DNA of 13,867 bases from the NCBI GenBank assembly GCA_045593825.1, contig JAZNXI010000026.1:1-13867 (forward strand), in the 5' to 3' direction. Below, piece by piece: positions 7,382-13,867 of this stretch (position 1 is its first letter; every line of letters begins with the position of its first letter). This DNA comes from SIG299 sp045593825. Its GTDB lineage: Bacteria; Bacillota; Clostridia; Lachnospirales; Lachnospiraceae. The notes beneath the pieces were generated by a model. That model was not told the DNA's origin, made no database searches, and saw only the letters and a list, made by a program, of their open reading frames with translations. The translations under genes and the position numbers were made by a program.

Positions 7382-9160
7382 ATGAAACGGTTTCTGCATG
7401 CCCTCACCCAAAAATTGAATAATCTCTACTTAAAAAAGAAATTATTTCTGTTTTATACGTTCTGCGCGATTCTTCCGGTAACCATTCTTGGCATCTTTCT
7501 TATTACCGATACCAATGAAAAAATGATGAACCTGGCAGATTCGCAGATTTCTGCGGCCAATCAGGCAAACCGTAACATGTTAATGTCGGTTACCAGTTTA
7601 ACCACCTCCATCGCCAATATTATTGCTTCCGACGAGTCCCTGCAAACAATCATTGCAACCGATTATGTTTCCTCCAACGAAGTCTATACCGCTTACCGCA
7701 ATTTTACTCTTCTGGAGGAGTTTGGCAATAACCACGCGGAAATCACCGACCTTCGTCTGTACATTGACAATCCGACCCTGGTTTCCTCCGGTAAATACTA
7801 TACCATCACTCCCGAAATCAAAACTACCGACTGGTACCGGACGTTATCACAAAACCCTGCCGAAACAACCTGGATGGATACCCCTTCCTTTTCCTCGGCA
7901 GCAAACCTGTACCTGCTAAGAAAAATTACGCTTCCGAACACAAAAAACTACGCCGTTTTAGTCATCGGAATCAGTAACAACTACCTTTCTTCCATGAACC
8001 ACAACCGGCAGCAGGCTACTTATCTGACCTTAAGCGACAACATCGTATTCTACTCCACCAACAAAGAAAAAACCGGGGATTTGCTTTTACTTACCCTAAA
8101 ATCGGATTTAGAGGATTATACAACATCCACTTATCTTTTGGACGGAAAAAAAGTGTTCGGCCAGGAAAGTACCTTAAAAGTGTTTTCTTCCTCCGAAACC
8201 TTTCACATTATCACAATCAGCCATGATAACCGTCAGATAACACAAACCCTGTTGGTTATCTCTGCGATTATCGTAATTTTGGCACTGGTTCCGTTATTGC
8301 TATTTACTGCCTTTTCCAACACCTACACCAGGCGTCTTTTGGCAGTGCGTGAACAAATGCATCAGATTGCACAGGGAAATCTTTCCATCGAAGGTGAATT
8401 TATCGGCAACGATGAACTGGGCGAGCTGTTCCGGGATATGAAAACCACCATCACGGGCATTCAGGAACTGCATCTTCAAATTCTCACAGAACAAAAGGAA
8501 AAGGATGAACTGGCCCTGCGGCAGCAGCAAATCCAGTTTGAACTGCTGGCAAGCCAGATAAATCCACACTTTCTGTTTAATACACTGGAAACCATCCGCA
8601 TGCATGCACTGCTTTCCAACCAGACGGAACTGAATAATATTATTCTGAAGCTGGGACAAACCCTCCGGTATGCTTTGGATGCTCCTGCGTCCAGTACCAC
8701 CCTGGCAAAAGCATTGGAATACCTGGAATCCTATTTAGAAATCCAGCACTTCCGCTTTCAGGACAAGTTGAATTATTCCATTCAGATTCATCCGAACCTG
8801 AATCCGAAAAACTGCTCTATCCTACCGTTTTTACTCCAGCCGATTGTGGAAAATTCCGTGATTCATGGCTTTTCTACCAAGAAAAAAGGCGGAAAAATAA
8901 ATGTTAATGTTCTGCTCAGAAACGGGGAACTGGTTATTACCGTCTCCGATAACGGCTGTGGCATTCCTCCTGAAAAACTGGAAGAAATGAACGCTGCCCT
9001 TTCCGCTTACCGGGAAACGGTTTCCACCTCCCACATCGGAATCCACAACGTAAATAACCGTATCAAACTCCATTACGGCGAAGATTACGGTCTGTATTTT
9101 GAAAGCATGCCGGGACAAGGCACTACCGCCACCATAAAGATACCATACAAAGAGGTGTAA
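7382..9160 (+). CDS. YesM-like membrane sensor histidine kinase
   Basis: A 592-residue kinase of the LytS/YesM class. Two membrane segments (about 20-42 and 288-311) enclose a large extracytoplasmic domain of about 245 residues whose pattern (LRLYIDNP, DWYRTL, NYAVLVIGISNNYL) fits a Cache-type sensor. A HAMP linker (about 312-364) and coiled coil lead to the family-specific phosphoacceptor motif SQINPHFLFNTLE, with histidine 396. The ATP-binding domain shows PFLLQPIVENSVIHG (482-496), the D523-N-G-C-G box and HIGIHNVNNRI. All catalytic motifs are intact. The start at 7382 has AGGAGA six bases upstream. It is followed after one base by its response regulator. In Bacillota this class commonly controls carbohydrate uptake and degradation genes, which suits the flanking binding proteins and GH5 enzyme. 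Whether it binds sugar directly or senses a liganded binding protein cannot be told. Confidence 0.95.
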   Translation: MKRFLHALTQKLNNLYLKKKLFLFYTFCAILPVTILGIFLITDTNEKMMNLADSQISAANQANRNMLMSVTSLTTSIANIIASDESLQTIIATDYVSSNEVYTAYRNFTLLEEFGNNHAEITDLRLYIDNPTLVSSGKYYTITPEIKTTDWYRTLSQNPAETTWMDTPSFSSAANLYLLRKITLPNTKNYAVLVIGISNNYLSSMNHNRQQATYLTLSDNIVFYSTNKEKTGDLLLLTLKSDLEDYTTSTYLLDGKKVFGQESTLKVFSSSETFHIITISHDNRQITQTLLVISAIIVILALVPLLLFTAFSNTYTRRLLAVREQMHQIAQGNLSIEGEFIGNDELGELFRDMKTTITGIQELHLQILTEQKEKDELALRQQQIQFELLASQINPHFLFNTLETIRMHALLSNQTELNNIILKLGQTLRYALDAPASSTTLAKALEYLESYLEIQHFRFQDKLNYSIQIHPNLNPKNCSILPFLLQPIVENSVIHGFSTKKKGGKINVNVLLRNGELVITVSDNGCGIPPEKLEEMNAALSAYRETVSTSHIGIHNVNNRIKLHYGEDYGLYFESMPGQGTTATIKIPYKEV

Positions 9161-9161
9161 C

Positions 9162-10673
9162 ATGAAAGTATTATTCATTGACGATGAACCACTCATCCGA
9201 AAAGGTCTGCAATTGGTAATTCCCTGGGCCAAGTATGGATTTACCGAGTTTTTAGAAGCCGAGGACGGACCGGAAGGTCTGAAAATAATTGAAGAAGAAA
9301 ATCCTGATTTGGTGCTTCTGGATATCCATATGGAAACCATGTCCGGCCTGTCCGTTGCCCAAAAAGCCAGGGAACAGGGCTTTTCCGGCCGTATTATCAT
9401 TTTAAGTGGTTACTCGGATTTTGAATACGCAAAATCCGCCATCGACTATGGTGTTACCTCCTACCTGTTAAAACCGGTGGACCCGGAGCAATTAACCGAG
9501 GCAGTGCAAAAATCCCTGGACGAACTGCACAAAGAACAACTGGTTTCCATCTATTCCGACCAACCGGCAGGCATGGCAAAAAGCAACATTTTATCCGGAA
9601 TACTTACCGGTGCCATGACTTATACAGCAGAAATGGAAACCGTATACCATCTTGGCCTGACATCCGGCTATTTTCGGCTTGTTCTTCTTTTACCAGAGGA
9701 ATCTAAGGAACAGACGGCGGATAATGCCCTCTTCTCCCTTCCGGAAAAAAATGTTCTTACCGCAACGGTTTCCGGTAACCGCCGGATAATTATAATAACA
9801 AGCCCTGCCCAGGAACAGGCCATCAAAAAGCAACTGACTTCTTATTGGAACGAAACCAAAAATAACAACGTATTCACCGCAATTTTCAGTTCCAAAGCTG
9901 ACTCACCTGCAGAATTAAACACATTGTATCGGGAAGTACAATCGGTTGCCGAGCATATTTACTTCTATAAAAGCGGAACAAGTAATTTGTTATATGCAGA
10001 TGAAATCCGGCAAACCGGTTCCTCCTCTGAAGATTTCAATCTGATTACCTTTACGGAAAACCTGTTATGTCAGGTCCTTCTTTTGGAACCGGCCAAGGTA
10101 GAGCAGGAATTTGTTGCCTTAACAAACTACTTTATACGCCGCAAACCTCCGAGAGACAGCATAGGATTCATTCTGCTGAATTGCTATACCCAGGTGACTT
10201 CCAAGCTGCTTGACCAATATCCAATGCTTACATGTGAAATCGCAGATAAAGACAAATTTACTGCCCGGCTGTATGCAGACCACTTTCTTTTTGAAAGCGT
10301 CTCTTATTTTATCCGCCAGCTGCAAAAAGCCATTGCCTACATCAAAGATTCTTCCCAGGCAAGCCCTTGTCAACGTATCTGTCAATATATCGATGAGAAT
10401 TTATCAGCTCCGTTAAAGCTGGATTCCATTGCCAAAATATTCGGATATAACAGTGCCTATTTGGGGAAATTGTTTGCAAAGGAAACCGGTAAGCACTTTA
10501 ATGCCTATCTGGATGAACGCCGCATTGAACTTGCCAAAGACTATTTGGAAAAAGGCTTTTCCGTGGCGCAAACCTGTGAATTATCCGGCTTTACCAATAC
10601 GGATTACTTCACAAAGAAGTTCAAAAAATATGTTGGCACTTTGCCATCGGAATACAAAAAGAACCGGCAGTAA
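9162..10673 (+). CDS. YesN-like response regulator with AraC-type DNA-binding domain
   Basis: A 503-residue cytoplasmic regulator. The receiver domain (1-120) carries D7/D8, phosphoacceptor D54 in LVLLDIHMETMSG, S82 in LSGYSDFEYA and K104 in LLKPVD. A long central region (about 125-400) without recognisable motif is usual for the YesN group. The C-terminal 101 residues (403-503) form a double helix-turn-helix AraC domain: CQRICQYIDENLS, LDSIAKIFGYNSAYLGKLFAKETG, then the second helix-turn-helix in the segment ending SEYKK. It begins one base after the yesM stop codon, and its ribosome site (GAGGTG) overlaps the kinase end, so the pair is tightly coupled. Its stop codon lies in the loop of the terminator. 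Likely targets are the divergent binding protein genes and the convergent GH5 gene; this is inference from position and shared sequence words. Confidence 0.95.
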   Translation: MKVLFIDDEPLIRKGLQLVIPWAKYGFTEFLEAEDGPEGLKIIEEENPDLVLLDIHMETMSGLSVAQKAREQGFSGRIIILSGYSDFEYAKSAIDYGVTSYLLKPVDPEQLTEAVQKSLDELHKEQLVSIYSDQPAGMAKSNILSGILTGAMTYTAEMETVYHLGLTSGYFRLVLLLPEESKEQTADNALFSLPEKNVLTATVSGNRRIIIITSPAQEQAIKKQLTSYWNETKNNNVFTAIFSSKADSPAELNTLYREVQSVAEHIYFYKSGTSNLLYADEIRQTGSSSEDFNLITFTENLLCQVLLLEPAKVEQEFVALTNYFIRRKPPRDSIGFILLNCYTQVTSKLLDQYPMLTCEIADKDKFTARLYADHFLFESVSYFIRQLQKAIAYIKDSSQASPCQRICQYIDENLSAPLKLDSIAKIFGYNSAYLGKLFAKETGKHFNAYLDERRIELAKDYLEKGFSVAQTCELSGFTNTDYFTKKFKKYVGTLPSEYKKNRQ

Positions 10674-10690
10674 ATTGCCGGTTCTTTTTT
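10656..10690. terminator. Bidirectional rho-independent terminator between yesN and GH5 genes
   Basis: A 14-base perfect stem (AAAAAGAACCGGCA, 10656-10669, with its complement 10676-10689) and 6-base loop. The GC core is flanked by A on the left and T on the right, so it ends in a U-tract when read from either side. It serves both the plus-strand yesM-yesN unit and the minus-strand GH5 gene, which ends at 10704. The yesN stop codon TAA (10671-10673) lies in the loop, so the last codons of yesN form the left arm. Confidence 0.92.
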
Positions 10691-10703
10691 AGAGGGTTTA
10701 TAC

Positions 10704-12395
10704 TTACTGTGTATTTTCTGTTGTTTCCGTTACTTCTTCCATCTTCAGTAAAACCAGATTTTCAATTAGTACCGAATACGGTATGCCACATTCACTGGCA
10801 CTGCAGTCAAAGGTAATTCTGGAGTTCTTATCCGTTGGTTCCGTCATGGTGAAAGTACCTTCATAGGTCTGGCTTTCTTCTTTATATTCCAGTGCAACCG
10901 TTGAGTATGTTACATACGGATCATAATTCTGCATCATATGGAAATTCATTGTCTGTGCAGGAGTACCGGTATAATCAAAGGAAATTTTATAGGTTACACC
11001 CTGTTCAAATGTAAGTCCCACATAGGAGAACTGAACATCCCAGGCATTGCCACCCGGCTTTTCTACGGAAACCCGTACACCGTTATCGGTAATTTTTACA
11101 TTACCCGCAGCGCCGTTTCCGGAGTTGATATAATTACTCCAGCTGTTCTTATTGGCACAAAGATTCGGATCCTTTTCCTTAGGTTCTTCCGGTTCTTCAA
11201 CCTTAGGGAAAATATAGGTACCGCCAGTTGCTTCTGTCATCATAACTTCTAAAAGCTCAGGCTCTGTAATTTCTAATGTAGTACGGTCGAAAATTTCATA
11301 TTCTGCCGCATTTCCGTTGTCCCACCAAAAGCATTTAATACCATACTTGCAGCAGGTATCCACAAAAAATCTCAGCCAGGACATACGAGGCTTTAAGTTA
11401 TCCTTATCCACCGCACCAAACTCGCCGATAATAACCGGAGTGCCTTTCTTTACGAAGTTTTCGTACATGTTATAAATATAAGACTCCAAGGTTGGCTTTC
11501 CGTTTGCCCAGTCTGTAACATCCGGAGAAACTTCGGAAGTGAAATAATACGGCTGGTAAATATGTGCTTCCACAATAAGCTTATCAGCCACCGTATCTTC
11601 CGGTAAAACAAAATACTTCAATACATCTTTATTTGCACCGGCGCAATAGGTGTTTACAATTAAACATCTGGTAGCGTTCTTCTTACCGGAGGCACGTACC
11701 GTATCCACAAACAACTGATTCAGCTCGTTTGTAATTTTACCTGCTTCTTCGCCCGGCTTTGTCCAGTTGCTTTCTTCATCTAAAATCTCATTAAAGCCTT
11801 CAAATAAAAGCTTATCGCCATAATCTCCGAAGCGTTCACAAACCTGCTCCCAGATTGCCTTAAACTTTGCTTTCTTGGTATCGATACCGTTTTCGGAAGC
11901 CTTCAGCCAGCCCTTTTCACCGGTATCATGATGCACATTAATGATACAATACATATCATTATCCAGCACATAATTCACTACTTCTTCCACACGGTCCATC
12001 CACTCTTTATCAATCTCATTTGTAGATGGGTTCATGTGATTATACCAGGTCACCGGAACACGGACTGCATTAAATCCGGCCGCCTTAATGCCGTCAATCA
12101 TTGCCTTGGTACTGTATGGGTTTCCCCAGCTGGTTTCAGTCGTAAGTCCGGTCTGACCTGCCACAAAGCTGTCCAGGGAATTACCGAGATTCCATCCGAT
12201 TACCATATCTGCCACGACTTCTGTTGCTGTAGGCTTATGCACCGGTTTTGGTTCCTTCGTCGGTTCAGCTGCCTTAGTCGGCACTGCTGTCGGAGTATTT
12301 TCCGGTGTATCCTCTCCGCCCTTTCCGCAGGCAATCAAACCGCACCCAAGAGCAACTATGGTACAGAATATCATTGCATATTTCTTAATTTTCAT
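10704..12395 (-). CDS. Lipid-anchored GH5 endo-glucanase (or mannanase) with C-terminal CBM4/9-like module
   Basis: A 563-residue surface glycoside hydrolase. The signal peptide ends in lipobox LIAC (Cys23), followed by a Pro/Thr/Lys/Glu-rich linker (27-58). The GH5 barrel (about 60-390) shows WNLGNSLD near its start, GFNAVRVPVTW (108-118), NVHHD with H155/H156, acid/base Glu203 in LLFEGFNEILDE, AHIYQPYYF (277-285), nucleophile Glu325 in VIIGEFGAVD and FWWDNG (356-361). The FEGFNE form recalls subfamily 4 enzymes active on cellulose, xyloglucan or mixed-linkage glucan, but the subfamily is tentative. A second linker (398-409) joins a beta-sandwich module (about 410-553) with the WDVQFSYVGLTFEQGVTYKISFD pattern of CBM4/9-type domains. 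The start is ATG at 12395, seven bases after AAAGGAG (12409-12403); an in-frame ATG at 12413 precedes that site and is rejected. Lipid anchoring keeps product release at the cell surface, near the two binding lipoproteins. Confidence 0.93.
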   Translation of the reverse strand: MKIKKYAMIFCTIVALGCGLIACGKGGEDTPENTPTAVPTKAAEPTKEPKPVHKPTATEVVADMVIGWNLGNSLDSFVAGQTGLTTETSWGNPYSTKAMIDGIKAAGFNAVRVPVTWYNHMNPSTNEIDKEWMDRVEEVVNYVLDNDMYCIINVHHDTGEKGWLKASENGIDTKKAKFKAIWEQVCERFGDYGDKLLFEGFNEILDEESNWTKPGEEAGKITNELNQLFVDTVRASGKKNATRCLIVNTYCAGANKDVLKYFVLPEDTVADKLIVEAHIYQPYYFTSEVSPDVTDWANGKPTLESYIYNMYENFVKKGTPVIIGEFGAVDKDNLKPRMSWLRFFVDTCCKYGIKCFWWDNGNAAEYEIFDRTTLEITEPELLEVMMTEATGGTYIFPKVEEPEEPKEKDPNLCANKNSWSNYINSGNGAAGNVKITDNGVRVSVEKPGGNAWDVQFSYVGLTFEQGVTYKISFDYTGTPAQTMNFHMMQNYDPYVTYSTVALEYKEESQTYEGTFTMTEPTDKNSRITFDCSASECGIPYSVLIENLVLLKMEEVTETTENTQ

Positions 12396-12432
12396 ATTCA
12401 GACTCCTTTCCATTACGGAATTCTTTGCTTGT

Positions 12433-12461
12433 ATTATAAATTAGGAGCCATAAAATTTGTA
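12433..12461 (-). promoter_or_regulatory. GH5 promoter with perfect -10 and poor -35
   Basis: On the minus strand a perfect TATAAT (12438-12433) lies about 30 bases before the ribosome site region, with only TACAAA (three of six matches) at the -35 position (12461-12456). A strong -10 with a weak -35 is typical of activator-dependent promoters, which fits control by the AraC-type regulator next door. No terminator for the hydrogenase gene is visible between 12396 and 12512, so read-through from it is also possible. Confidence 0.45.
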
Positions 12462-12505
12462 CCGCACTTTTTTTACCTGGATGCGTCAAATTTCAACCAT
12501 ATAAC

Positions 12506-12517
12506 TATCATACTACA
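12506..12517 (+). repeat. 12-base word shared with the yesM promoter region
   Basis: TATCATACTACA here is identical to 7360-7371, and TATCATATCACA at 7297-7308 matches 10 of 12. This copy lies about 70-80 bases upstream of the GH5 -10 box and covers the hydrogenase stop codon (12515-12513). With a single mismatch the match to the yesM copy extends two to three bases further left. Possible binding site of the YesN-like regulator; inference only. Confidence 0.35.
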
Positions 12518-13820
12518 ACAGCGATATAGCATCGGAAATCGTCTTTTCGTAGGCTTCTCTTCCGTACTTGTCAACTTCTGCCTTGTTCTTTTCCCCGTGG
12601 GTTAAGCATCCGGCACCACCGATACAACCGCCGACACATGCCATACCTTCGATAAAATTGGCATCCAGCACGTTCTTGCTCTTCTTTAACAGTGCCATCT
12701 TACAGGCCTCAATGCCGTCACAGGTTACAGCCTTTAAATCAAACTCTAAATTCTGCTCCTTTAACGCCTGTACCACCGCATCCGTCAAACCGCCGGAACG
12801 GGCAAAAATACGGCCGAAATAGGATGCATTGTCAAGGACATCTTCCTCCAGGGCGGTAATGTCAATATCCTTACTGTCGATAAGTGCCTGCAGTTCTTCA
12901 AAGGTCAGCACCGCATCCACATAATCCTTTACATGTTCCAGCTGTGCCTCTGCCTTTTTAGAGGTACATGGTCCGATAAAAACAACTTTTGCGTTCTTGG
13001 TCGTATCTTTTATGTATTTTGCCAGTACTCCCATTGGAGACATGTTGTGGGAAATATATGGCACCAGTTCAGGAAATGCCGACTTAATATACTGTACAAA
13101 TGCCGGACAGCAGGAGCTGGTTAAAAAGCCTTTTTCCACCAGTTCTTTGGATTCCTCCATGGCTACCATATCCGCTCCGAGAGCCGCCTCAATTACCGTG
13201 TGGAATCCAAGCTCCTTGAGTCCGGAAATAACCTGGCCAAGCTTTGCATAGGTAAACTGGCTGGAAATCGATGGTGCCACCAAAGCATATACCTTATAAT
13301 CTTTATTATTGTTACTGTTTTTAATCAGGTCAATCACATTTAAAATATAGGATTTATCCTGAATTGCACCAAACGGACACTGATATACGCATGCACCGCA
13401 CTGGATGCACTTTTCGTTATCAATGGCTGCCGCATTATCCTCTTTGATTTTAATAGCCTTTACCTTGCAGGCAATCTGGCAAGGACGTTTTCTGTTTACA
13501 ATAGCTGCATACGGACATACCTTGGCACACATGCCACATTCCACACACTTGGATTTATCAATGTGGGCCACATGGTTATGGTCGAAGGAAATTGCCCCTC
13601 TCTTACATACGTCCTCACAACGGTTTGCCAGACATCCGCGGCAGGAAGCCGTCACTTCATAGCCGGCCGCCGGACATTCATCACAGGCAATGTCAATTAC
13701 CTGAATTACATTCGGGTCCGAAGCATCACCGCCCATGGCAAGCTTTACTCTCTCTCCTAAAATTGCGCGTTCCTTATACACACAGCAACGCATCGTCGGA
13801 ACCTTACCCGGAACAATAGT
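12513..13820 (-). CDS. Monomeric [FeFe] hydrogenase, group B type, 5'-truncated
   Basis: The C-terminal 435 residues of an iron-only hydrogenase; by family length I estimate a few tens of N-terminal residues are missing. Residues are counted from the first genuine codon (ACT, 13820-13818). The part opens TIVPGKVPTMRCCVYKERAILGERVKLAMGG, characteristic of the group B family. Cys-rich motifs follow: CDECP, an unusual CRGCLANRCEDVC (60-72), ferredoxin-type CVECGMCAKVCP (92-103) with CQIAC (114-118), and CIQCGACVYQCP (138-149), enough for about three [4Fe-4S] clusters. The H-cluster loops are TSSCCPAF (C237/C238), IGPCTSKK (C285) and EGMACVGGCIGGAGC (C395/C399), so all four cluster ligands plus the proton-transfer cysteine are present. 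The second loop has GPC where the well-studied group A enzymes have MPC. Cytoplasmic; probably disposes of or recycles ferredoxin electrons as hydrogen during fermentation, although group B physiology is poorly defined. No clear link to the sugar locus. Confidence 0.93.
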   Translation of the reverse strand, partial: TIVPGKVPTMRCCVYKERAILGERVKLAMGGDASDPNVIQVIDIACDECPAAGYEVTASCRGCLANRCEDVCKRGAISFDHNHVAHIDKSKCVECGMCAKVCPYAAIVNRKRPCQIACKVKAIKIKEDNAAAIDNEKCIQCGACVYQCPFGAIQDKSYILNVIDLIKNSNNNKDYKVYALVAPSISSQFTYAKLGQVISGLKELGFHTVIEAALGADMVAMEESKELVEKGFLTSSCCPAFVQYIKSAFPELVPYISHNMSPMGVLAKYIKDTTKNAKVVFIGPCTSKKAEAQLEHVKDYVDAVLTFEELQALIDSKDIDITALEEDVLDNASYFGRIFARSGGLTDAVVQALKEQNLEFDLKAVTCDGIEACKMALLKKSKNVLDANFIEGMACVGGCIGGAGCLTHGEKNKAEVDKYGREAYEKTISDAISLL

Positions 13821-13867
13821 AAGTCGGAGGCCAAGCGGTCTTAGGAAGACAAGTTGCCCCCCCAACT
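13821..13867 (+). other. BGI/MGI (DNBSEQ) sequencing adapter and barcode, not genomic
   Basis: Positions 13821-13852 read AAGTCGGAGGCC ... TTAGGAAGACAA, the 32-base adapter used on BGISEQ/MGI instruments as I know it, without a mismatch. The next ten bases (GTTGCCCCCC, 13853-13862) stand where the sample barcode belongs, and CAACT (13863-13867) is the start of the following adapter arm. The open frame continues through it by chance, adding 15 false residues to the hydrogenase. Confidence 0.93.

Noticed and set aside
12396..12413. ATG at 12413 as start of the GH5 gene
   Set aside because: It includes the AAAGGAG site that serves the ATG at 12395, and would put six extra residues before the signal peptide.
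13821..13865. TTG start at 13865 giving a 450-residue hydrogenase with N-terminus MGGQLVFLRPLGLRL
   Set aside because: These codons are translated sequencing adapter; the genomic frame is open to the contig edge at 13820 with no start codon.
13852..13867. AGTTG/CAACT inverted repeat around a C-tract, as a possible terminal repeat or hairpin
   Set aside because: Explained by adapter end plus barcode plus next adapter arm.

Overview
The window looks like a piece of a low-to-moderate-GC, Gram-positive anaerobe of the class Clostridia, most likely Lachnospiraceae. The reasons are the lipoproteins with Pro/Thr-rich wall-spanning linkers, a YesM/YesN-type two-component pair beside LplA-like solute-binding proteins, a lipid-anchored GH5 glucanase and a group B [FeFe] hydrogenase. 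The assignment rests on protein style only; there is no rRNA or other marker gene.

Layout. (1) Positions 32-3807, minus strand: a possible three-gene operon (unknown single-pass membrane protein, OmpR/PhoB-type response regulator, HAMP-type sensor kinase), followed by a lipoprotein gene with its own good promoter. (2) Positions 3971-7248, minus strand: two lipoprotein solute-binding proteins of the carbohydrate ABC-importer type, with no permease or ATPase gene in the window. (3) Positions 7382-10673, plus strand: YesM-like kinase and YesN-like AraC-type regulator, divergent from the solute-binding proteins and closed by a bidirectional terminator. (4) Positions 10704-12395, minus strand: a secreted, lipid-anchored GH5 endo-glucanase/mannanase with a C-terminal carbohydrate-binding module. 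(5) From position 12513, minus strand: a 5'-truncated monomeric [FeFe] hydrogenase.

The central block reads as a beta-glucan (or related plant polysaccharide) sensing and use locus. The surface GH5 releases oligosaccharides, the two binding proteins capture them, and YesM/YesN probably senses them or their bound form and switches on nearby promoters. The lack of permeases suggests that at least one binding protein either works with a transporter encoded elsewhere or is a sensor subunit of a three-component system. The same 12-base word lies in front of yesM and upstream of the GH5 gene, with a 10/12 match at the solute-binding-protein promoter, so it is a candidate shared control element.

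The last 47 bases (13821-13867) are not genomic. They match the BGI/MGI (DNBSEQ) sequencing adapter, a 10-base barcode and the first five bases of the following adapter arm. Genomic sequence ends at 13820, and the first 15 residues of the apparent hydrogenase reading frame are translated adapter.
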